In this document: piece after piece, positions 11,505 to 17,478 of the stretch
Position numbering within the stretch: position 1 is the first letter of the stretch
Layout of the letters: each line of letters opens with the position of its first letter
Assembly (NCBI GenBank): GCA_017694255.1
Contig: JADINC010000072.1
Span: 1-17,478, forward strand
Length of the DNA stretch: 17,478 bases
Origin: Candidatus Enterousia avistercoris
Lineage (GTDB): Bacteria > Pseudomonadota > Alphaproteobacteria > Rs-D84
Direction of reading: 5' to 3'
Program-made: the position numbers and the translations under genes
Notes under the pieces: model-generated
Seen by the model: only the letters and a program-made list of their open reading frames with translations
Databases searched by the model: none
What the model was told of the DNA's origin: nothing

Positions 11505-13775
11505 CTAAAACTGGGTTTCGAACGACAACAAGAATCGCTGTTCACGATCATACTTGTTCATTTTCAGTGGCCATCCCCAACTGAAATTCATTGGGCCCAT
11601 TGGCGTGTTCCAGTAAATACCCACACCGACCGACGTGCGCAAATCGCTGTCGATTTTGTTGGGATAACCATAGAACGTATATTCTTCTTTTGGTGGCTTG
11701 CCCAGTATACCATAATCAAAGAACACAAAGCCCTTTATCTGGTATTCGTCTGGGATAAAGATTGGGAAATTCAACTGGGTTGACCCGTTCAGTTTCCACA
11801 GCCCACCCAATGAATACGTCGTATATGCCCAGTTTCGTGAACCAACGCCCGCGATATCAAAACCGCGCAACGTTTCGCCGCCTAAAAAGTACCGGTACAC
11901 ACGGGAAATATAAGAATCACCAATTGCCTGTAACGCGCCAAATTCCAACGATGAACGCAATTGCCACCGGTTGTCCCAGAATTTAACCATACCGATTATG
12001 TCTGCGCTGTACCGCATATATGTTTCTGTTCCGCCAAACCCGGTATACGCAACACCAATATTGCCAACGACACCAGTATGTGTATTTTGTTCGAAATTAG
12101 TATCCAGATTGTAATATCGCAGATACGTCCCCAATGTATACAGATTGGCATCGCGCCATCCTGTTTCTGATTGAATATCATAGTTCTGGTCAAACGACGC
12201 CGACAGTCGCACTGTTTGCGACCAATGGTCTGTTAATTTCCATCCCATACGGCCCGCCACGGTCAAAGAATCGCGATCATAACCAAACCCACCCAGCGAT
12301 GAATAATCATACATAGTATACGATACGTCAAATCCCGCCGACAACGGCCGCCCAAACAGATATGGTTCGGTAAAGCTGAATAATGCTTGCTTTTGATATT
12401 GTGCGATTGACCCGCGCAGTTGAACAATCTGGCCACGACCCATAAAATTATTTTCGGTAATTCCAGCATCAACCATAAAACCGTTGATGTTTGACCATCC
12501 AAATCCACCAGATAATTCACCGGTTGGTTGTTCTTCAACCTGGATATCCAGATTCATCATATTCGCATCAGCAATACGATTTGGCACCATTTGGACATCT
12601 TTGAAATAACGTGTCCGCATCAGGTTTTGTCGACCTTGTTCAATTGTCTGTAATGAAAACGGGTCCCCAGAACGCATCGGGATTAATTGTTCAATCACAG
12701 AATCAAATGTACGAACATTGCCCAATATATTAATATTGTTCAGATATATACGATTTGTTTTTTGGATTTTAAACACCATATCAATGGTGTGGTTTTCATC
12801 GTTTTTTGTTGGCACTGGTTCTACATTAATGAACGCATATCCATGATCCGCCACGGCGCCACGCATTTTCGATATTGTTTCATCGACCAAATCAATATTG
12901 TACACATCACCCGTATCAAACGCGACCACGTCATACAGTTCGTCATCTGGTACATCCTGGAATGGGTTTTCAATTTTTATTTCGCCAAAGTTATACTTTT
13001 CACCTTCATCAATAGTAAATACCACCGAATAATATTGACGATCCGGGGTAAAAACACCATTAGCATCAGTAATTTGTACATCCACATATCCGTTACGCAT
13101 ATAAAACTGGCGCAGCATTTGTTGATCATACAATATTCTGTCTTCGTCGAATACGTCGAATTGCGTCATGAAACGCCACCACGCGTGTTCACGCGACAGA
13201 ATTTCACCGCGCAACGTCCGGTCGCTGAATTTTTTATTTCCCTGGAAATCAATATCGGTAATGTATGTTGGGTGTCCTTCGGTTATTTCGTATACAACAT
13301 TAACGCGATTATCCCCCAGGTCAATTTTTTTCGGTTCAATCTTTGTGCCAAAGAACCCATTGCGCTGGTATATCGTTAGCATACGTTGAACATCTGCGCC
13401 GATTACAGATTCGTCATACGAAGACCGCGCCTTCAGCCGCAATTCTTTTTTCAAATCATCTGTATCAACTTCATCATTTCCCTCAATCGTTACCATGTTT
13501 ACGGTTGGGGCCTCTGTAATATCAATTTTTAATACATTGCCAGCCATCCGGACATTAACGCTGGAAAAATATCCACTTTCTTGTAATTTTTTTGCAATTT
13601 GATTTGTGCGTTCTGCGCCAACGTTATCGCCAACCTTCACATCCGACAGAATACGAACAGATTCTGCATCCATACGCTGGTTGCCATTAACGTCAATGCG
13701 CGACACGGTTGCCGCATTTGCACCTTGGGCTGCAATAATCGCAGCAGTCGCCAAAAAAATCTTTTTTCTATTCAT
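11505..13775 (-). CDS. bamA: Outer-membrane protein assembly factor BamA
   Basis: The protein is 756 residues, normal for the family. The signal peptide ends ...GANA before ATVSRIDVNG. Five POTRA repeats span roughly 23-420; the first opens with VSRIDVNGNQRMDAESVR and later ones with NMVTIEGN, TDIDFQGN and LNNINILGN. The Omp85 barrel follows, with the conserved LRGF motif of the lid loop at 636-639, and ends in an aromatic residue (FETQF), the barrel-insertion signal. BamA is the core of the BAM complex that folds beta-barrel proteins into the outer membrane. Its ATG is 1 base after the rseP stop, as in many proteobacteria. In place of the frequent ompH/lpxD genes, a VirB7/VirB8-like operon lies downstream. 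Confidence 0.97.
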   Translation of the reverse strand: MNRKKIFLATAAIIAAQGANAATVSRIDVNGNQRMDAESVRILSDVKVGDNVGAERTNQIAKKLQESGYFSSVNVRMAGNVLKIDITEAPTVNMVTIEGNDEVDTDDLKKELRLKARSSYDESVIGADVQRMLTIYQRNGFFGTKIEPKKIDLGDNRVNVVYEITEGHPTYITDIDFQGNKKFSDRTLRGEILSREHAWWRFMTQFDVFDEDRILYDQQMLRQFYMRNGYVDVQITDANGVFTPDRQYYSVVFTIDEGEKYNFGEIKIENPFQDVPDDELYDVVAFDTGDVYNIDLVDETISKMRGAVADHGYAFINVEPVPTKNDENHTIDMVFKIQKTNRIYLNNINILGNVRTFDSVIEQLIPMRSGDPFSLQTIEQGRQNLMRTRYFKDVQMVPNRIADANMMNLDIQVEEQPTGELSGGFGWSNINGFMVDAGITENNFMGRGQIVQLRGSIAQYQKQALFSFTEPYLFGRPLSAGFDVSYTMYDYSSLGGFGYDRDSLTVAGRMGWKLTDHWSQTVRLSASFDQNYDIQSETGWRDANLYTLGTYLRYYNLDTNFEQNTHTGVVGNIGVAYTGFGGTETYMRYSADIIGMVKFWDNRWQLRSSLEFGALQAIGDSYISRVYRYFLGGETLRGFDIAGVGSRNWAYTTYSLGGLWKLNGSTQLNFPIFIPDEYQIKGFVFFDYGILGKPPKEEYTFYGYPNKIDSDLRTSVGVGIYWNTPMGPMNFSWGWPLKMNKYDREQRFLLSFETQF

Positions 13776-13776
13776 G

Positions 13777-14835
13777 TTAATTCAATCCAAATACGCGTGC
13801 TAAATCATTCCACATGGTCAGTGCAAACAGCGCAATTATAAACAGCCATCCCACAATAATTGCGATTTCCATTCCGCGCCCGCCCAACTTGCGCCGTGTA
13901 ATACCTTCGATAATCAGTATCAACAAATATCCGCCGTCCAGTACCGGCAACGGCAACAAATTAATCACCGCCAAGTTCACTGACAACAACGCAATTATCG
14001 ACAGCAACGCCCACAGTCCCATGGCCAACGCCTGGCCCGAAACTTCGGCAATGGTGATAAACGACCCCAGTTGCTTTGATGACCGTTCGCCTGTGACAAT
14101 TTGCTTTAACACCACCAGCAACGTTTTTGATTGGTAATATGTTTCGCGTGCACCCGCATATAACCCGTCAAAAAAGCCCTTTTTACGCATTTCTGTTTTA
14201 CTGCCATCGGCAACCAACCCCCAGCGTTCTGCCGGCGCCAGTTGTACACGAACCAAATCCGTCCCCCGCAGCAGTAATACATCGGCATTGTGTGTTGCGG
14301 CCAGTTCTTTGGCAATAATTAATTCACCCCAGTTGGTAATTTTTTCGTCATCAATTTGCATGACGATATCCCCTGGTTTTATCCCGGCATTAAACGCGAT
14401 AGATTCTTGGATAACCTGGCCAACGACGGGCAATTGTACTTCGCGGGGGCGCGCCATAAACATCGCAGAATATATCACCCATGCCAGCAAGAAATTCATC
14501 GTAACCCCGGCGGCGATAATAATAAATTGTTTCCACGCCGGGGCCGACAGATAATGTCCTTTTTTCTTTTCTGGGTCCATGGCGGCATATTTTTTTCGGT
14601 CAAACATATCTTCTTGACCGTATATAGAAACATATCCCCCCAGCGGCAGGCATGCAATTTTCCATTCTGTACCATGCTTGTCATGCCATTTAACAATTGC
14701 AGGCCCGAACCCAATGGAAAAAGTGTTGACATGAACACCCGCCCAACGGGCCGCCCAAAAATGCCCCAGTTCATGGACAAAAACCACAATCCCCAGAACA
14801 ATTAATAATGCGATAACAGCCAACACAATTTGCAT
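13777..14835 (-). CDS. rseP: RseP / site-2 protease family membrane zinc metalloprotease
   Basis: The protein is 352 residues from the ATG at 14835 (GGGGGAA upstream; the in-frame TTG seven codons earlier overlaps this ribosome-binding site). The zinc site VHELGHFWAAR (H21, E22, H25) is in the first transmembrane segment and the second catalytic motif NLLPLPVLDGGYLL in the third. Between them is a single PDZ domain containing GIKPGDIVMQIDDEKITNW. Alphaproteobacterial homologues commonly have one PDZ, unlike the two in E. coli. The enzyme cleaves membrane-embedded substrates such as anti-sigma factors and leftover signal peptides. It is located 27 bases after cdsA and 1 base before bamA; the dxr gene often found here is absent. 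Confidence 0.95.
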   Translation of the reverse strand: MQIVLAVIALLIVLGIVVFVHELGHFWAARWAGVHVNTFSIGFGPAIVKWHDKHGTEWKIACLPLGGYVSIYGQEDMFDRKKYAAMDPEKKKGHYLSAPAWKQFIIIAAGVTMNFLLAWVIYSAMFMARPREVQLPVVGQVIQESIAFNAGIKPGDIVMQIDDEKITNWGELIIAKELAATHNADVLLLRGTDLVRVQLAPAERWGLVADGSKTEMRKKGFFDGLYAGARETYYQSKTLLVVLKQIVTGERSSKQLGSFITIAEVSGQALAMGLWALLSIIALLSVNLAVINLLPLPVLDGGYLLILIIEGITRRKLGGRGMEIAIIVGWLFIIALFALTMWNDLARVFGLN

Positions 14836-14862
14836 AATTACAATTCCCCCTGGCAATTAAAA

Positions 14863-15507
14863 TTACATCATAACGAACCAGATTATTGGCAACACATAAA
14901 TCCACCCATCAAACCGGTCCAGCATTCCACCATGTCCCGGCAGTATGCGTCCAAAATCTTTCAGGCCTATTTTGCGTTTTATCCAACTGGCTGTTAAATC
15001 GCCATATTGGCTAAGCAGTGATACACTGATACCAATCCACATTAACTGTGGCATAAACATATCCGCCCCCAGTAATCCGTACATAATCGCGGCAAACGTT
15101 CCACATAAAATCCCCGCAATCTGCCCAGACCATGTCTTGGACGGTGAAATGCGTTCCCACATTTTATCACCCCCCAACCAGCGCCCAAAAAACCATGCGC
15201 CGATATCTGCCGCACATATAATTAACAACAGCAACAGCATAATCCACGGACGCGTGCCAACAACGTATACCGACGCCAGCATTGCGATTAACAGCAACCC
15301 GAACAGCCCCAACGGTATCATATTTTTCTTTATCACGTCGCGTGATGTGTGCGCCACACATATGCCCAGTTCTGCAATCATCGCCAATACGACCAAAATC
15401 CCCAGATACCGAACCGCATTAAAACCAAAGTATTCGCATACCGCCGCCAAAATGACAACCAGTGCCATAATTGCGCTAACAATAATACGTTGTTTTGTAT
15501 CAGACAT
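14863..15507 (-). CDS. cdsA: Phosphatidate cytidylyltransferase (CDP-diacylglycerol synthase)
   Basis: The protein is 214 residues from the ATG at 15507 with AAAGGTGGG upstream. It catalyses CTP + phosphatidic acid to CDP-diacylglycerol, the precursor of the membrane phospholipids. Several hydrophobic helices are followed by SPSKTWSGQIAG and the CdsA signature (S-W-I-K-R ... LKDFGRILPGHGGMLDRFD), which is complete, including the KD and HGG...DR metal-binding residues. It is shorter than the E. coli enzyme (about 285 residues) because N-terminal membrane helices are fewer, as in many alphaproteobacteria. It sits between uppS and rseP in the same operon. Confidence 0.95.
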   Translation of the reverse strand: MSDTKQRIIVSAIMALVVILAAVCEYFGFNAVRYLGILVVLAMIAELGICVAHTSRDVIKKNMIPLGLFGLLLIAMLASVYVVGTRPWIMLLLLLIICAADIGAWFFGRWLGGDKMWERISPSKTWSGQIAGILCGTFAAIMYGLLGADMFMPQLMWIGISVSLLSQYGDLTASWIKRKIGLKDFGRILPGHGGMLDRFDGWIYVLPIIWFVMM

Positions 15508-15518
15508 ATTACCCACCT

Positions 15519-16283
15519 TTATTTTTTCTTGCCAGAATAGTTTGCTTTTTTACCGCCGCCAAAGCGCCGATTACGTTTTGCATATTCGTCCAGTGTATAT
15601 TGCCATAACTTTTCACTGCGAACTAAATCAGGCCAGTGTTCTGGTAAAAACAGCAATTCTGCATACGCCAATTTCCATAACAAGAAATTAGAAATTCTGA
15701 ATTCATTGCTGGTACGCACCATTAAATCGATTGGCAATAATTCCCCTGTATCCAAGAATGTTTCAAATGTTTCTTTATCCACAGGTTCCCCGGTGGCAAT
15801 TGCCGCATTTACCGCGGCAACAATTTCATCCTGGCCACCATAGTTTAATGCGAACACGACCGTGCCACCTGTTCCTTCGGCAGATGCAGATTCCAGTTCG
15901 TCGCACTTTTTCGCCAGACGTGCGGGCAACCGATCGCGCGAACCAACCACGCGATAGCGCAGATTTTTTTCCAACGCATGCTTCATATTTTTATCCAATT
16001 GCGTATAGAACAAATCCATCAAGAAATCTATTTCTTCCTGGGACCGGTTCCAGTTTTCGGTTGAAAACAGAAAGAATGTTATCGTTGTTACCCCGCGTGC
16101 AATAAACCAATCGACCAGATTTTCAAAGTTTGCAATACCCGCCTGGTGCCCCGCCAAGGGTGGCAGACCGCGTGCCTCGGCCCAGCGCCGATTTCCATCG
16201 CAAATAAATGCGATATGCTTTGGCAGTTTTTTTGTATCGGCTGTTTGCGTTCCGTTTTGTTTCTTTTTGAACAATTTCAGCAT
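15519..16283 (-). CDS. uppS: Undecaprenyl diphosphate synthase (cis-prenyltransferase)
   Basis: The protein is 254 residues from the ATG at 16283. It elongates farnesyl diphosphate with isopentenyl diphosphate to make the C55 lipid carrier for peptidoglycan and surface glycans. Visible motifs are HIAFICDGNRRWA with catalytic D29 (the usual form is DGNGRWA), GHQAG, FLFSTENWNR, ALNYGGQDEI, and LMVRTSNEFRISNFLLWKLA followed by YAELLFLPEHWPD. The R-rich substitutions (DGNRRWA; TSNEFRISN for TGGE.RISN) still keep all charged active-site residues. The C terminus has a basic extension (KRNRRFGGGKKANYSGKKK). A TTG six codons upstream is an alternative start. It lies 26 bases after frr and 11 before cdsA. 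Confidence 0.95.
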   Translation of the reverse strand: MLKLFKKKQNGTQTADTKKLPKHIAFICDGNRRWAEARGLPPLAGHQAGIANFENLVDWFIARGVTTITFFLFSTENWNRSQEEIDFLMDLFYTQLDKNMKHALEKNLRYRVVGSRDRLPARLAKKCDELESASAEGTGGTVVFALNYGGQDEIVAAVNAAIATGEPVDKETFETFLDTGELLPIDLMVRTSNEFRISNFLLWKLAYAELLFLPEHWPDLVRSEKLWQYTLDEYAKRNRRFGGGKKANYSGKKK

Positions 16284-16309
16284 ATCTAATCCCAATGTCA
16301 AAATTTTTA

Positions 16310-16870
16310 TTACACAGACATAATATCCGCTTCTTTTTGTTTTGCCAATGCGTCAACCTCGGTCGCGCGTCGGTCAAAAACCTTTTGCAGATCATCTTCG
16401 AATTTATGCTGGTCATCTTCGGATATTTCTTTATCGTTAACGGCGCGTTTAATTTTTCCCATCGCATCCTGGCGAATATTGCGCATAGAAATTTTTGCTT
16501 CTTCGGCGTATTTTCCGGCAACCTTGGTTAATTCTTTTCTGCGTTCTTCGGTCAGTGGTGGCATATTTAATCTGATAACACCGCCCGCGGTCATGGGGTT
16601 CAGCCCCAATCCAGAATCACGAATTGCTTTTTCTACGGCGCCGGCATTATTAATATCCCATACCGTCACGGTCAGTGTTTGATTATCAGGCGTTGCGACG
16701 GTTGCGACCTGGTTAATTGGCATTTCTGCGCCATATACCGGCACGCGTACACCATCTAATAAATGTACCGATGCGCGTCCTGTGCGCAAACCGGCATATT
16801 CACCCTGCAAAACATCCAGTGTTTGTTGTGTTTTTTGTTCTACTTCGGCTTTCAAAGATTGATAGTCCAT
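16310..16870 (-). CDS. frr: Ribosome recycling factor
   Basis: The protein is 186 residues, the standard length (185-186). RRF works with EF-G to split the post-termination ribosome. Diagnostic segments are LRTGRASVHLLDGVRVPVYG, MPINQVATVATPDNQTL, NPMTAGGVIRLNMPPLTEER, KELTKVAGKYAEEAKI and SMRNIRQDA. A strong AAGGAG ribosome-binding site lies 7 bases before the ATG at 16870. It is the first gene of the frr-uppS-cdsA-rseP-bamA block. pyrH, its frequent upstream partner, is not adjacent; two divergent tRNA genes are there instead. Confidence 0.97.
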   Translation of the reverse strand: MDYQSLKAEVEQKTQQTLDVLQGEYAGLRTGRASVHLLDGVRVPVYGAEMPINQVATVATPDNQTLTVTVWDINNAGAVEKAIRDSGLGLNPMTAGGVIRLNMPPLTEERRKELTKVAGKYAEEAKISMRNIRQDAMGKIKRAVNDKEISEDDQHKFEDDLQKVFDRRATEVDALAKQKEADIMSV

Positions 16871-16894
16871 AACAAAACTCCTTCTTGTTTAAAA

Positions 16895-16924
16895 AGATTA
16901 GCAAATTGATTTGACATTTGGCAA
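16895..16924 (-). promoter_or_regulatory. Likely promoter of the frr-bamA operon
   Basis: Minus strand: TTGCCA (16919-16924), 18-base spacer, TAATCT (16895-16900). The -35 is good and the -10 weak. It must lie in this gap because the divergent tRNA genes block anything further upstream. Confidence 0.4.
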
Positions 16925-16939
16925 GAAGAAATATAGAAT
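16911..16939 (+). promoter_or_regulatory. tRNA operon promoter
   Basis: Consensus TTGACA (16911-16916), 17-base spacer, TAGAAT (16934-16939), ending 12 bases before tRNA-Ala. It overlaps the frr promoter on the other strand. Confidence 0.75.
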
Positions 16940-16951
16940 AATGTTTCGCAC

Positions 16952-17027
16952 GGGGTTGTAGCTCAGTTGGTAGAGCACTTGCATGGCATGCAAGGGGTCG
17001 TCGGTTCGAGTCCGATCAGCTCCACCA
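16952..17027 (+). tRNA. tRNA-Ala (anticodon GGC)
   Basis: A 76-base cloverleaf including an encoded CCA. Acceptor GGGGTTG pairs with CAGCTCC and contains the G3:U70 wobble, the alanine identity element. The anticodon loop ATGGCAT gives GGC, reading GCC and GCU codons. The T-arm is GTCGG-TTCGAGT-CCGAT. Confidence 0.97.
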
Positions 17028-17042
17028 GAGCAAATTTAGTTT

Positions 17043-17120
17043 GGCGGATATAGCTCAGCTGGTTAGAGCACTGGTTTGTGGTACCAGGTGTCGCCGGTTC
17101 GAATCCGGTTATCCGCCCCA
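17043..17120 (+). tRNA. tRNA-His (anticodon GTG)
   Basis: Anticodon stem CTGGT/ACCAG with loop TTGTGGT gives GTG. Acceptor GCGGATA pairs with TATCCGC; an extra 5' G (17043, G-1) faces C73, followed by an encoded CCA at 17118-17120. This is the canonical bacterial tRNA-His with a genome-encoded G-1. Confidence 0.96.
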
Positions 17121-17130
17121 GAAATAAAAA

Positions 17131-17155
17131 AAAGCGCCCAACGGGCGTTTTTTTT
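17131..17155 (+). terminator. Terminator of the tRNA operon
   Basis: The stem AAAGCGCCC / GGGCGTTTT with a 3-base loop is followed by a T run to 17155, 10 bases after tRNA-His. Confidence 0.85.
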
Positions 17156-17156
17156 G

Positions 17157-17186
17157 TCATCCCGTGGCTTGACCACGGGACCCAGG
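17157..17186 (+). repeat. Simple TCA-stem-CTTGA-stem-CCCAGG hairpin repeat
   Basis: TCA, TCCCGTGG, loop CTTGA, CCACGGGA, CCCAGG. It has the same layout as 2849-2878 and 3151-3180, where the stem is CCCCGCGA/TCGCGGGG. Three stem positions differ, each with a matching change on the other arm. It begins within 2 bases of the tRNA terminator's T run. Confidence 0.85.
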
Positions 17187-17251
17187 TAATTTATGCTGTC
17201 GCACCGCGACACAACATCTACACTCTATACTCTTCACTCTAAACTCTGTCC

Positions 17252-17368
17252 CCTTGTCATTGCGAGCATAGCGAAGCAATCCAGTAAATAATAATGCCCG
17301 CGCGCATGCGCGCGACTTTATTATCCACTGGATCGCCACGGTCGCGTTGCTCCCTCGCGATGACAAGG
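17252..17368. repeat. Large imperfect inverted repeat around a 16-base GC palindrome
   Basis: The left arm starts CCTTGTCATTGCGAG and reads on through GCAATCCAGT and AATAATAATG; the right arm is the reverse complement of a related copy (CCTTGTCATCGCGAGGG ... GCGATCCAGT ... ATAATAAAG). The centre is the perfect palindrome CGCGCGCATGCGCGCG (17299-17314). The right arm contains the 39-base element shared with 3217-3255. Confidence 0.8.
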
Positions 17369-17478
17369 AACTGGTGATTAATGTGTCGCTCGGGCGCTTA
17401 TGCGCCCTGTGCGTATCCTCGTATTTGTTCAAACTGCGCTATTGCTTGTTTTCGCATACTCTTTATTCCCTCGGCTTA
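17369..17478 (-). other. Window edge: no firm gene; possible C-terminal tail of a gene entering from the right
   Basis: On the minus strand one frame reads a short tail (SRGNKEYAKTSNSAV, stop near 17430) from the window edge, and another frame gives a 19-codon ORF behind GAGGG. A hairpin GGGCGC-ATAA-GCGCCC lies at about 17393-17408 but lacks a T run. Neither reading can be assigned, so only the possibility of a gene end is noted. Confidence 0.25.

Noticed and set aside
12687..13379. 230-codon plus-strand ORF inside bamA
   Set aside because: It is a shadow of the bamA reading frame; bamA is unambiguous and the ORF has no domain or start signal.
14945..15691. 248-codon plus-strand ORF opposite cdsA/uppS
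   Set aside because: It is antisense to two well-supported genes and reads as a low-complexity shadow without motifs.
16963..17160. Minus-strand ORF of 65 codons containing GFEPATPGTTNQCSNQLSY
   Set aside because: It is antisense to the two tRNA genes; this peptide is a well-known false translation of tRNA complements.

Overview
The window comes from a bacterium that I read as a deep-branching alphaproteobacterium. The evidence is the minus-strand envelope block frr-uppS-cdsA-rseP-bamA, intergenic hairpin repeats of a kind common in alphaproteobacteria, and a moderate overall GC content with a much AT-richer island. tRNA-His keeps the canonical G-1:C73 pair, which several crown alphaproteobacterial orders have lost; this points towards a lineage outside those orders. 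I cannot name the genus.

Layout. Positions 1-138 (-) hold the first 46 codons of the replicative helicase dnaB. Starting on top of its start codon, 137-2699 (+) carries a reduced phage module: a terminase large subunit lacking its ATPase half, a podovirus-type portal, a Bbp19-like small protein and a small membrane/coiled-coil protein. No capsid, integrase or lysis enzyme is visible. Positions 2700-3310 are non-coding and packed with hairpin repeats, some nested inside others. A 48-residue lipoprotein and yraN (-) follow, then an isolated tail-fibre-like gene (+) whose second half is AT-rich.

Positions 4465-8690 (-) are a tightly packed, low-GC five-gene operon: GT2 glycosyltransferase, RgpF-like protein, DUF616 glycosyltransferase-like protein, a phosphoribosyltransferase-HAD phosphatase fusion and a SAM methyltransferase. 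It looks like a horizontally acquired surface-glycan cassette, and the fusion suggests ribofuranose may be added from PRPP. The gap 8691-9125 appears to hold two structured RNAs on opposite strands, each with its own terminator.

Positions 9126-11440 (-) are a four-gene operon with its own strong promoter: a VirB7-sized lipoprotein, two tandem VirB8-like bitopic proteins (the first with an unusual four-cysteine stretch) and an unrecognised exported protein. I read it as an orphan, possibly repurposed, type IV secretion-like periplasmic module placed behind bamA. Positions 11505-16870 (-) are bamA, rseP, cdsA, uppS and frr, covering outer-membrane protein insertion, stress proteolysis, phospholipid and undecaprenyl carrier synthesis and ribosome recycling. 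Divergent from frr are tRNA-Ala(GGC) and tRNA-His(GTG) with a clear promoter and terminator. Positions 17156-17478 are again repeat-rich and include a large imperfect inverted repeat.

The most interesting items are the PRT-HAD fusion in its glycan cassette, the VirB7/VirB8/VirB8-like module, the two candidate RNAs, the nested and covarying hairpin repeats, and the promoter sequence shared by yraN and the glycan operon. All family assignments were made by eye from motifs; no database search was run.
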